DNA from: Methanoregulaceae archaeon
Lineage (GTDB): Archaea > Halobacteriota > Methanomicrobia > Methanomicrobiales > Methanospirillaceae
Reading direction: 5' to 3'
Assembly (NCBI GenBank): GCA_015660965.1
Contig: JACTVG010000003.1
Span: 171,044-235,043 of the forward strand
DNA length: 64,000 nt
In this document: positions 56,800 to 64,000 of the stretch, piece after piece
Layout: each line of letters starts with the position of its first letter
How positions within the stretch are numbered: the first letter of the stretch is position 1
Translations under genes and position numbers: made by a program
Notes under the pieces: generated by a model
Databases searched by the model: none
Told to the model about the DNA's origin: nothing
Seen by the model: only the letters and a program-made list of their open reading frames with translations

Positions 56800-57369
56800 A
56801 TGTTCCTTTTGTCCATTGCTATGGTCCTGCAGGAACAAAATTCAGATGACAAAAAATATGAAATATTTTTAAATCGGACGGGTATCAACTCAATTGAGGG
56901 TCCAAAACCACCCGTTCGTGTGGAAATTGGTGGAACACTTAAATTAAGATTTGTAAATCGCGGATCACCCATCCACATCACCATATCATCCTCTAATAGC
57001 GGAATGTTTTCTTCCTTTTTCCACGATAATTTATATATTGTTGACGAAACTCTTTTCTCCATACCAATATATCCTGATTGTCATGAAGGCTTTTTTGATG
57101 TCGAGATCATTGCAGGGTATGGTGTAATTAAGGTAGCATTTCGTATTGATGTCCTTCATACGGATCGTTTCATGAGTCAAAAAGTTAAAGAACCGCCACT
57201 CCAACCCGTACCCCGCGGCCGTCCGCACCCGCTTATGGTTATGATGGGATTCTCACTTCTTCTCTATAGTGCATGGCTATACTTACGGCTAGATATTCTT
57301 AACACAGCTGCGTTCTTTACGCTCATTATTGGAGCAATTTATACATGGTATCGTCAGGGCTTACAATAG
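56800..57369 (+). CDS. Membrane protein of unknown function
   Basis: The 189-residue protein has a beta-rich first part of about 130 residues (INSIEGPKPPVRVEIGGTLK, FRIDVLH) resembling a cupredoxin or immunoglobulin-like sandwich, then a Pro/Arg-rich hinge and two C-terminal membrane helices (about 143-180). AAGGTG at 56786-56791 supports the ATG at 56800. I do not recognise a named family. Being between a Trm112-like gene and cbiB (25-base overlap) says only that it is co-transcribed with cofactor genes. Confidence 0.65.
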   Translation: MFLLSIAMVLQEQNSDDKKYEIFLNRTGINSIEGPKPPVRVEIGGTLKLRFVNRGSPIHITISSSNSGMFSSFFHDNLYIVDETLFSIPIYPDCHEGFFDVEIIAGYGVIKVAFRIDVLHTDRFMSQKVKEPPLQPVPRGRPHPLMVMMGFSLLLYSAWLYLRLDILNTAAFFTLIIGAIYTWYRQGLQ

Positions 57370-58292
57370 CGGCACCAATATTTGTTCTTGTTGCAGCCCT
57401 GGTTATAGATCGGTTGATTGGTGATCCTCATACATCCTATCATCCCGTTGCATTACTCGGACGGTTTATTGGACTGTGGGGCAAACCCGTGGCTTTTCCA
57501 TTAGGTTTCCAACGTGCCATTGGGGTGTCTTTTTGGTTTTTAACGGTTTTCATCTTTACTTATCCCTTCTTCTTCTTCTCCGAATTCGCACCATGGTACC
57601 TTTACCTCTTTGGTGCCCCTTTTCTGCTTAAGTGTTGCTTTGCAGGGCGTTCTCTGGAAGATCATACCCTAGCCGTTATTGATGCCCTTAATGGCAGTAT
57701 AAAAGAGGGGAGGGATCGCGTTAAGATGCTTGTTTCTCGTGATACAACATCGCTTGATAAGAATCACATCCTATCCGCTGCGTATGAATCCTTGACTGAG
57801 AACCTTACTGATAGCATAGTTTCACCTTTGTTTTACTACAGCCTGTTCGGGTTGATTGGGTCTGCCTTTTACCGGGCAACAAATACAATGGATGCTATGT
57901 TGGGTTATCGTGATCATAGGGTGCGGTTAGGGTGGTGGTCGGCAAGGATGGATGATCTTCTTAACTTTATTCCGGCCCGTATAACGGTTCTCTTCTTGCT
58001 TCTTTATTTTGCTATTAAGGGAAGGTTTAGACCGGCATATCGAATTCTGCGACGTGATGGCAGGAACCGCCCTGGTTTTAATGGGGGGATTGTAATGGCA
58101 GCTATGGCAGGAGGAATCGGTATCCGTTTTGAAAAACCTGCGGTATACATTATAGGTGATTGTGAGCGATCACTTGAAGACGGAGGGAAAGAGATCCTGC
58201 ATTCAGTGCGAGTAGTGACATTTCTGGTTGTGATTACTACCGTTAGTACTCTGCTTTTATTGGGAACATTGATCAATAATATGCGAATATGA
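57345..58292 (+). CDS. cbiB: Adenosylcobinamide-phosphate synthase
   Basis: CbiB attaches aminopropanol phosphate to adenosylcobyric acid in cobalamin synthesis. The 315-residue membrane protein starts with a helix then [20 protein letters not shown], and has [37 protein letters not shown] and [20 protein letters not shown], all family hallmarks. It has about four to five membrane helices. Corrinoids are needed by methyltransferases of methanogenesis. The stop overlaps the pdxS ATG. Confidence 0.93.
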   Translation: MVSSGLTIAAPIFVLVAALVIDRLIGDPHTSYHPVALLGRFIGLWGKPVAFPLGFQRAIGVSFWFLTVFIFTYPFFFFSEFAPWYLYLFGAPFLLKCCFAGRSLEDHTLAVIDALNGSIKEGRDRVKMLVSRDTTSLDKNHILSAAYESLTENLTDSIVSPLFYYSLFGLIGSAFYRATNTMDAMLGYRDHRVRLGWWSARMDDLLNFIPARITVLFLLLYFAIKGRFRPAYRILRRDGRNRPGFNGGIVMAAMAGGIGIRFEKPAVYIIGDCERSLEDGGKEILHSVRVVTFLVVITTVSTLLLLGTLINNMRI

Positions 58293-59185
58293 AACTTGAG
58301 GAATTAAGGTTTGGTACTGAACTTCTCAAGCGAGGTTTTGCATCCATGCAGAAAGGGGGCGTAATCATGGATGTCATTAATGCTGAACAAGCAAAGATCG
58401 CTGAAGAAGCCGGCGCTGTAGCTGTTATGGCATTGGAGAGGGTTCCGGCCGATATCAGGAAAGCGGGAGGTGTCGCCCGTATGGCTGATCCAGAAAAAGT
58501 TACAGGCATTATCGATGCAGTTTCGATTCCTGTGATGGGGAAGGTGAGGATTGGTCACTTTGTTGAAGCTCAGGTGCTTGAAGCGCTTGGCGTAGATATG
58601 ATTGACGAGAGCGAGGTGCTTACGCCGGCAGACGAACAATACCATATCGACAAGAAAAAATTTACTGTCCCCTTTGTCTGCGGGGCCCGGGACCTTGGAG
58701 AGGCGCTGCGAAGGATCCACGAAGGTGCCGCGATGATTCGGACCAAGGGTGAAGCAGGTACCGGCAATGTCGTGGAGGCGGTGCGCCACATGCGTGCGAT
58801 TATGGGATCAATCCGAGCGCTTAAAGGAATGAACCGGCAGGAGATGATCGATTACGCACGCGAGATCGAAGCGCCGGCAGAACTGGTCATTGAATGTTCA
58901 GAACGGGGCAGGCTTCCGGTGGTGAACTTCTCTGCCGGCGGGATCGCAACACCCTCTGATGCAGCCATGATGATGCAGCTGGGTGCGGACGGTGTCTTTG
59001 TCGGGTCCGGTATCTTCAAATCGTCAAATCCACAGATGATGGCAAGGGCAATCGTAGAGGCGGTCAACCATTACGATGACGCAAAGGTGATCGCACGCGT
59101 CAGCCGCGGTCTTGGTGACGCGATGCCAGGACTGGATGTCCACACACTCAAAGAAGATCAGGTGCTGCAATACCGTGGGCGTTAA
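58289..59185 (+). CDS. pdxS: Pyridoxal 5'-phosphate synthase, lyase subunit
   Basis: PdxS makes PLP from ribose 5-phosphate, glyceraldehyde 3-phosphate and ammonia delivered by PdxT. The 298-residue barrel has [20 protein letters not shown], the catalytic lysines in [10 protein letters not shown] (about residue 80) and [14 protein letters not shown] (about 150), and [20 protein letters not shown]. The protein is intact, but the DNA is not uniform: up to about 58.55 kb it has the low GC of the left flank, and beyond about 58.65 kb third positions are mostly G or C. Confidence 0.95.
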   Translation: MKLEELRFGTELLKRGFASMQKGGVIMDVINAEQAKIAEEAGAVAVMALERVPADIRKAGGVARMADPEKVTGIIDAVSIPVMGKVRIGHFVEAQVLEALGVDMIDESEVLTPADEQYHIDKKKFTVPFVCGARDLGEALRRIHEGAAMIRTKGEAGTGNVVEAVRHMRAIMGSIRALKGMNRQEMIDYAREIEAPAELVIECSERGRLPVVNFSAGGIATPSDAAMMMQLGADGVFVGSGIFKSSNPQMMARAIVEAVNHYDDAKVIARVSRGLGDAMPGLDVHTLKEDQVLQYRGR

Positions 59186-59765
59186 GATCGGGGTCCTTGC
59201 CCTACAGGGCAATGTCAGCGAGCATATCGGTGCATTCGAGCGTGCCTTGAAGTGCATGGAACGTGAAGATCAATCTTCTGTTTTTCCCATAAAACAGCCG
59301 GCCGAGCTTCAAGGCTGTGACGCACTCGCGATCCCCGGTGGTGAATCCACTACGATCTCACGGCTTATTGATAAGAACCAACTCCATGAACCGATCCGGA
59401 AGTTTCATGGGGGTATCTTTGCGACCTGTGCCGGCATGGTGCTCGTGGCAACCTGTGTCGATAACCCCCGTGTTCACCCAATCGGGCTCATCGATATGAC
59501 TGTCAATAGGAACGCGTTTGGGCGACAGCGCGAGTCATTTGAAGCGGATCTTGTTATGGACTGTATCACTGGCGGCCCCTTTCATGCGATTTTCATCCGT
59601 GCTCCGGTTGGGACAGAGGTTGGTAAAGGAGTGAATGTGCTTGCGAGAATCGATCGCGGGATCGTTGCGGTTGAATACGGGAAACACATGGCGCTTGCGT
59701 TCCACCCAGAGCTTGGCAGTGACACCCGGCTGCACGAGCTGTTTTTAAAGAAGAACGGAATTTAA
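59175..59765 (+). CDS. pdxT: Pyridoxal 5'-phosphate synthase, glutaminase subunit
   Basis: The 196-residue class I glutaminase supplies ammonia to PdxS. Motifs are [20 protein letters not shown] at the start, the oxyanion loop [12 protein letters not shown], the catalytic Cys in [11 protein letters not shown] (about residue 80) and the His-Glu pair in [12 protein letters not shown] start it at GTG 59175, inside the last codons of pdxS; an ATG at 59112 would add 21 foreign residues. Compared with bacterial PdxT it has a short insert ([17 protein letters not shown]). Confidence 0.93.
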   Translation: MGVKIGVLALQGNVSEHIGAFERALKCMEREDQSSVFPIKQPAELQGCDALAIPGGESTTISRLIDKNQLHEPIRKFHGGIFATCAGMVLVATCVDNPRVHPIGLIDMTVNRNAFGRQRESFEADLVMDCITGGPFHAIFIRAPVGTEVGKGVNVLARIDRGIVAVEYGKHMALAFHPELGSDTRLHELFLKKNGI

Positions 59766-59798
59766 TATGCAAAACGATGCAAATCAAAAAAAAGTAGT

Positions 59799-61871
59799 TC
59801 AGATATACAACGCCGCGAGCACGAGTGTGGTTGTGGCGAGTAGTTTTACGAGCACGTGGAGTGACGGCCCGGCAGTATCCTTGAATGGGTCACCGACCGT
59901 ATCACCGACAACAGCTGCCTTGTGAGCCTCGCTTCTCTTACCCCCCTCAGCACCGGTCTCAATGTATTTCTTTGCATTGTCCCATGCCCCGCCAGAATTG
60001 TTAAAGACGAGTGCCATCAGGACACCGGTGATGGTTGCAACCATGAGGAATGCTGCCATTGCTTCGTATTTAAGAACAAACCCAACAAATACTGGGAATG
60101 CCACCGCAATAACCCCGGGGAGTACCATATTCTTCAATGCACCCTTTGTGGTGATGTCAACACAACTGGCGTAATCGGGCTTTACGGTGCCCTCTAGGAT
60201 TCCCTTGTTTTTGAATTGCCTCCTTACATCCATGATGACATACTGTGCTGTTTCGCCGACGGCACGAATCGCAAAGGCAGAGAAGAGGAAGACAAGCATG
60301 GCCCCCAACATGGCACCGCAAAATACCGTCACAGTGGCAAGGTTTACGACCGTGAATGCCTTGTGGGTGAGGTTTGTGACCTCGTCCATATATGCAGAGA
60401 AGAGCAGGAACGCTGAGAGTGCGGCACTGCCAACTGCATAGCCTTTCGTCAGCGCCTTCGTGGTGTTTCCGGCAGCGTCAAGGCGCGAAATCCTTTTCTG
60501 GGTCTCTTCGGACTCCCCGCTCATCTCCACAATACCGCCGGCATTGTCAACAATCGGGCCGAAGGTGTCCATTGCGAGGATGTACGCGCAGGTGGCAAGC
60601 ATCCCCATGGTGGCAATCGCGGTCCCATAGAGTCCTCCATGAGACACTCCGCTCAACACACCGCATTGGTAGGCAAGAATCAGGGAAATGACAATAGCGA
60701 TTGCAGGTGCTGCGGTGGTCTCAAGACCGAGTGCAAACCCGGAAATGATGGTGGTCGCCGGGCCTGTCTTGGATGCACGGACAATTTCAAGCACTGGGCG
60801 GTGGGTATAATCCGTATAGTACAGCGTCAGGTAGACAAACACGAGGGATAATGCAATCCCGATAACCCCCGCATAGAAGAACCACACGTTATTCAAAAGC
60901 CACATTGTTGCGATATAGAAAAATAAGGTAGCGATGATGGCGGTGATATAGTACCCCCTGTTTAGCGCAGTCATCGGGTTTTCCGTGTCTGCGGATTTCT
61001 CGGTAACACAGAAGATACCGATAATGGTGGCAATCAGACCAAAGGCACGGGCAACAAGCGGGAAGAGCACGCCGTTGAGCCCGAACACCGGAAAGAGTGC
61101 TACACCCAAAATCATGGCACCGATATTCTCCGCCGCTGTGGATTCGAACAGGTCGGCGCCACGCCCGGCACAATCGCCGACATTGTCTCCCACAAGGTCA
61201 GCGATAACGGCCGGGTTCCGAGGGTCGTCCTCCGGGATGCCAGCTTCAACCTTGCCGACAAGATCTGCACCGACATCTGCCGCCTTGGTGTAGATACCAC
61301 CGCCCAGTTGGGCGAACAACGCGATAAATGATGCTCCGAACCCGAACCCTACAATGAGAAACGGTGTCTCTTGCGGGTTTGCGCCGAACGCGTAAAAGAT
61401 CAGTGATACACCGAGCAGGGAGAGTGCCACAATGGTGAGTCCCGAAACCGCCCCTCCGCGAAGCGCGAGAACGACAGCCCGCCCAGCATTCGTGCGTGCT
61501 GCGGCGGCGGAACGTATGTTGGTCCTGACAGAAATCCACATGCCGATAACGCCGGCAAGGGCACTGCAGAACGCCCCGAAAACAAAGGCAATGGATGTAT
61601 GCCATGCGACGTCCGTCTTTCCGGCAATGAAGTAAACGCCGAACATAAGGAGCGCAACCACGATGGCAAGGATCGCGATCGTCGAGTACTGCCGTTTGAT
61701 GAACGCCTCCGCACCCTCGCGGATTGCGTCAGCCACTTCACGCATTTTCGGGGTTCCCGTATCTGCTTTCAGTACGTTAAAAGTGAAGTACGCAGCAACA
61801 ACCAGTGCAACCAGGCTTGCTACAACAGTAATAAGCAAAGCTTGTACAACAGTAATAATTAGTTGAAACAA
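59799..61871 (-). CDS. hppA: Membrane-bound pyrophosphatase, K+-independent type
   Basis: The 690-residue enzyme has about 16 helices and couples hydrolysis of pyrophosphate to proton pumping. The substrate site shows DVGADLVGKVEAGIPEDDPR and NPAVIADLVGDNVGDCAGRG, and the C-terminal DTVGDPFKDTAGPSLHVL. The diagnostic segment reads AAGNTTKALTKG (about residue 470) with Lys where K+-dependent enzymes have Ala, which marks the K+-independent, H+-pumping class. It begins with TTG 61871, eight bases behind a strong GAGGTGAT. It faces pdxT tail to tail. Confidence 0.94.
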   Translation of the reverse strand: MFQLIITVVQALLITVVASLVALVVAAYFTFNVLKADTGTPKMREVADAIREGAEAFIKRQYSTIAILAIVVALLMFGVYFIAGKTDVAWHTSIAFVFGAFCSALAGVIGMWISVRTNIRSAAAARTNAGRAVVLALRGGAVSGLTIVALSLLGVSLIFYAFGANPQETPFLIVGFGFGASFIALFAQLGGGIYTKAADVGADLVGKVEAGIPEDDPRNPAVIADLVGDNVGDCAGRGADLFESTAAENIGAMILGVALFPVFGLNGVLFPLVARAFGLIATIIGIFCVTEKSADTENPMTALNRGYYITAIIATLFFYIATMWLLNNVWFFYAGVIGIALSLVFVYLTLYYTDYTHRPVLEIVRASKTGPATTIISGFALGLETTAAPAIAIVISLILAYQCGVLSGVSHGGLYGTAIATMGMLATCAYILAMDTFGPIVDNAGGIVEMSGESEETQKRISRLDAAGNTTKALTKGYAVGSAALSAFLLFSAYMDEVTNLTHKAFTVVNLATVTVFCGAMLGAMLVFLFSAFAIRAVGETAQYVIMDVRRQFKNKGILEGTVKPDYASCVDITTKGALKNMVLPGVIAVAFPVFVGFVLKYEAMAAFLMVATITGVLMALVFNNSGGAWDNAKKYIETGAEGGKRSEAHKAAVVGDTVGDPFKDTAGPSLHVLVKLLATTTLVLAALYI

Positions 61872-62388
61872 AACATCATCACCTCTTTGGCTTTAAGCCA
61901 GTCATTAAATTGTGTAATATTTTCCATTAAAAGTTAAAACCCTGTCTGTTCCATTTGACGGGGGTAGTCTGCCCGCAGAAGGCTCTTTCTCATGCACTGC
62001 CTGATAGAAGTACACACGTGTGTGGCACCGGGAACTTGGAGGAGCGTTTCCGGTCATATCAGAACGGTGCTTCCTGATTCTACATAATAAAACATTACAA
62101 ATTTAAAGGATGGGATCGCACGATTATAATCAACGTCATAAACTCTCCCAAATACCGTTCTGGAACAGAGTTACTGGTAGAGAAATTTTTAAATGTCGTA
62201 ACAGGGTCATGGTGATGAGCATTCTAAGCAGCCGCATACACGTGATGATGACCGCCGTTTTGATGGCCACTCCCTTCTGGTATCCGGAAAGAGTGCCCGG
62301 GAACGTTTTTCCATTCGTCCGAACGATACAGAGACAGTACACCCCCAATGAGGGTCATCAGCGGCATCCGAAGCCCCGGGGTGCGTAA
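61872..62388. other. Divergent intergenic region between hppA and the ion-translocator operon
   Basis: These 517 bases hold the promoters of two membrane energy-conversion units. AAATTTTTAAATGT (62185-62198) and ACAAATTTAAAGG (about 62098-62109) are TATA-like boxes for the right-hand operon, and GGGGTG at 62378-62383 is its ribosome binding site. Weak open frames exist on both strands between 62110 and 62388 but show no family resemblance, so I do not call them genes. Confidence 0.45.
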
Positions 62389-62658
62389 ATGTTTTTGGCT
62401 GGATACGGGCCGATCCTCTTTGCTGTCCTTGGGGCAGCCATCGTCTGTATGGCGGTCCTCGCTGTGCAGCTGAACAACCTCGTGCGATGCACGGTGGCGT
62501 ACGCGCTTGCGAGCATATGCCTTGCCGCAGTTTTCTTCTTGCTCGACTCCCCCTATGCCGGTGCCTTCGAACTGACCGTTGGTGCGGGCCTGATCTCGGT
62601 TCTCTTTCTCGTGGCGCTCATCCTCGCTGGTGGCGAGGAGCTCGAGGTGTCGGCATGA
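62389..62658 (+). CDS. NuoJ/MbhD-like membrane subunit of an ion-translocating complex
   Basis: The 89-residue protein has three membrane helices, ending with PYAGAFELTVGAGLISVLFL, which resembles both the DUF4040 part of MbhD/MrpB and the N-terminal part of complex I subunit J. GGGGTG five bases before the ATG selects the start. Its stop overlaps the next ATG (ATGA at 62655-62658). It is the first recognisable gene of an operon encoding the membrane arm of a complex I-related, Mrp-like or hydrogenase complex. Confidence 0.75.
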   Translation: MFLAGYGPILFAVLGAAIVCMAVLAVQLNNLVRCTVAYALASICLAAVFFLLDSPYAGAFELTVGAGLISVLFLVALILAGGEELEVSA

Positions 62659-62897
62659 ACTTAAAGGCCACTGCCGGCATGGTGATCGGGCTGCTCTTCC
62701 TCTTCCTCTTCCTGAGCGCAGTCCTCTCCCTCAATAATTCCTGGCCTTCTACCGCCCCGGCTAGGAGTGATGTGGGCGTTGCAAAGTGGGGCCCCCGCTC
62801 GTTTGAAGTGCTCCTCCAAGGGATCATCCTTCTTGCAGGAGTCGTGGCAATCATCCTCCTCCTTGGCTCCAGAAAGTTCCGGGAGGTTCGCCCGTGA
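62655..62897 (+). CDS. Second NuoJ/MrpB-like small membrane subunit
   Basis: The 80-residue protein has two membrane helices separated by a polar loop (WPSTAPARSDVGVAKWGPRS) and ends FREVRP. It looks like the C-terminal half of a split J subunit (FpoJ/NuoJ) or MbhE; the RS.VGVAKWG.....LLQG stretch is in keeping with either. It overlaps both neighbours by four bases. Which complex it belongs to depends on the hydrogenase or dehydrogenase genes beyond the window. Confidence 0.7.
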   Translation: MNLKATAGMVIGLLFLFLFLSAVLSLNNSWPSTAPARSDVGVAKWGPRSFEVLLQGIILLAGVVAIILLLGSRKFREVRP

Positions 62898-63217
62898 TCC
62901 CACCCGAACTTTTCATTCTCCTTGGTATCTCGGGAGCCCTCTTCACTATCGGTCTCACGTGCTTGATCTCTCGCGCCAACCTGATCAAGATGGTAATCGG
63001 TCTTGAATTCCTCGGGAGCAGTGTCAGCCTGATCTTCATCACCGGCGGGTACCTTGGTGGGGACGTCGGTATCTCCCAAGCGGTCGTCTTCACGCTTATC
63101 ATCATCGAAGCGATTATAGCCGGGGTCGCCCTCGCACTTGTTATTGTCGCAAAGCATACCTGGAAGACTCTCGATATCGCATCCATCGCCCGGATCAACC
63201 GGAGGAACGAGCGTTGA
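62894..63217 (+). CDS. NuoK/MrpC-like membrane subunit
   Basis: The 107-residue protein has three helices with the family pattern: LLGISGALFTIGLTCLISRA, NLIKMVIGLEFLGSSVSLIF and AVVFTLIIIEAIIAGVALAL. The two membrane glutamates expected in NuoK/MrpC (GLEFL and IIIEAI) are present. It overlaps the previous gene by four bases, and its TGA overlaps the TTG start of the next. Confidence 0.88.
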   Translation: MIPPELFILLGISGALFTIGLTCLISRANLIKMVIGLEFLGSSVSLIFITGGYLGGDVGISQAVVFTLIIIEAIIAGVALALVIVAKHTWKTLDIASIARINRRNER

Positions 63218-64000
63218 CGGAGATCCAGCAGTGGGTGCTCCTCCTGACCGTCGCCATACCATTCCTAGGTGTCCTCTTCATCCTCATCCTAAGGAACCGC
63301 CCGGATGCCCGGGAGGCGGCATCGCTTGTCGCTGCTATCCTGACCTTCCTCTTATCGGCACTCTTGCTACCTTCCGCATTTGGGACGACACCCATCTCCT
63401 CACCTGCGATCATGATAGTTCCCGAGCTGACCATCCAGTTCTCCGCGGACGCTCTCGGGCTCCTCTTTGCGGCCCTTGCCTCGTTCCTCTGGATCATCAC
63501 AACCGTGTACAACATCGGCTATATGCGTGGCCTCGGGGAACATGCCCAGACACGCTACTATGCCTGCTTTGCGATCGTGATCGGGGCGGTCATGGGGATT
63601 GCACTCTCGGCCAACCTCTTCTCGCTCTTTGTCTTCTACGAGATCCTCACGGTCGCCACCTATCCCCTTGTCGTGCACAGCGAGACGCAGGAGGCGCTGG
63701 CTGCCGGTCGCAAGTATCTCTTTTATACCCTAAGCGGGGGCGTCGCTATCCTAGCTGGGATGATGATTCTGCTTGTGATGGGAAATACCCTTGACTTTGT
63801 TGCGGGAGGGAACAGTGGCATTGCGAGCATTGTTCCTTGGTTGGCCCGTTTTGCCTTCCTCCTGCTCTTTGTTGGGTTCGGGGTGAAGGCGGCACTGGTA
63901 CCCATCCACGGGTGGCTGCCGAGTGCCATGATCGCACCGACTCCGGTCAGCGGGCTGCTCCACGCGGTGGCGGTAGTGAATGCTGGCGTGTTCGGGCTCC
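63214..64000 (+). CDS. NuoL/M/N- or MrpD-like proton-translocating subunit, 5' part
   Basis: An open frame of 262 codons runs off the right edge. It starts at TTG 63214 behind GGAGG (63201-63205) with eight bases spacing. The translation gives repeated hydrophobic helices and the key residues of antiporter-like subunits: a helix with ...SLFVFYEILTVATYPLVVHS (the TM5-type glutamate), and then FGVKAALVPIHGWLPSAMIA, PTPVSGLLHAVAVVNAGVFG (the conserved lysine and His/Pro segment). It is the ion-conducting subunit of the same complex as the three preceding small genes. Confidence 0.85.
   Translation, partial: MTEIQQWVLLLTVAIPFLGVLFILILRNRPDAREAASLVAAILTFLLSALLLPSAFGTTPISSPAIMIVPELTIQFSADALGLLFAALASFLWIITTVYNIGYMRGLGEHAQTRYYACFAIVIGAVMGIALSANLFSLFVFYEILTVATYPLVVHSETQEALAAGRKYLFYTLSGGVAILAGMMILLVMGNTLDFVAGGNSGIASIVPWLARFAFLLLFVGFGVKAALVPIHGWLPSAMIAPTPVSGLLHAVAVVNAGVFGL

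Noticed and set aside
62110..62388. Frames of 92 codons (plus) and 70 codons (minus), and a short His-rich minus frame, before the ion-translocator operon
   Set aside because: No ribosome binding site, no domain resemblance, and composition fits regulatory DNA of a GC-rich region.
1..64000. CRISPR arrays, insertion sequences, tRNA and rRNA genes
   Set aside because: No regularly spaced repeats, transposase motifs or cloverleaf-like GC-rich segments were found by eye in the intergenic regions; a tRNAscan or Infernal run would be decisive.

Overview
The window is chromosomal DNA from a methanogenic archaeon, most likely of the order Methanomicrobiales. This rests on F420 biosynthesis (cofD), the methyl-coenzyme M reductase (MCR) activation ATPase atwA with six methanogenesis-marker genes, archaeal-type aspS, tyrS, gap and purA, a CDC48 ATPase, RadB, Hel308, RIO1 and an Orc1/Cdc6 gene. 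Many genes have a TATA-like box about 28-30 bases before the start codon (leaderless transcripts), while genes inside operons carry GGAGG/GGTGA-type ribosome binding sites and overlap by 1-4 bases. I cannot name the genus.

Layout. 0-9.4 kb: envelope lipoproteins, an HD phosphohydrolase, cofD, a HEAT-repeat protein, a small membrane protein, the overlapping pair aspS-metE-like, and a RecA/KaiC-fold protein without a usable Walker A. 9.6-13.9 kb: cdc48 and larC fire divergently from a very compact promoter, and larC overlaps radB. 14-16.75 kb: a multi-PAS sensor whose 3' end is a decayed further PAS domain. 16.8-18.7 kb: dapF, a C-terminal scrap of a form III RuBisCO, and ribose-1,5-bisphosphate isomerase. 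18.8-27.0 kb: a P-type-ATPase-like HAD protein, then atwA-mmp3-mmp6-mmp5-mmp15-mmp17-mmp7 and an AhpD-fold gene in one tight operon. 27-42 kb: asparagine synthetase, manC, a YgiQ radical SAM protein, a PPC-domain protein, LemA, and a run of glycan genes. About 36.6-41.65 kb of this run is clearly richer in GC than its surroundings. 42-51 kb: a DUF523-like/deoxyribosyltransferase fusion, tsr3, a YkgJ-like protein, an orphan DNA methyltransferase, gap, tyrS, rio1, a KH protein, hel308 and cgi121. 51.9-53.7 kb: an AT-rich region with origin recognition boxes in front of orc1/cdc6, a probable replication origin. 53.7-59.8 kb: an Lrp regulator, an aminotransferase, and the run purA, a Trm112-like gene, a membrane protein, cbiB, pdxS and pdxT. 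59.8-64 kb: a K+-independent-type membrane pyrophosphatase and the start of a complex I/Mrp-type ion-translocating operon cut by the window end.

How it fits together. The central operon serves assembly and ATP-dependent activation of MCR; cofD and cbiB supply cofactors of the same metabolism. Two decaying genes (RuBisCO tail, PAS tail) and two abrupt GC changes (around 36.6/41.65 kb and inside pdxS near 58.6 kb) show recent rearrangement or recombination. The observations most worth a second look are the origin, the RuBisCO remnant fused in frame behind its pathway partner, the two extra proteins flanking the MCR-activation genes, and the GC switch inside pdxS. No CRISPR array, insertion sequence, tRNA or rRNA gene was recognised.
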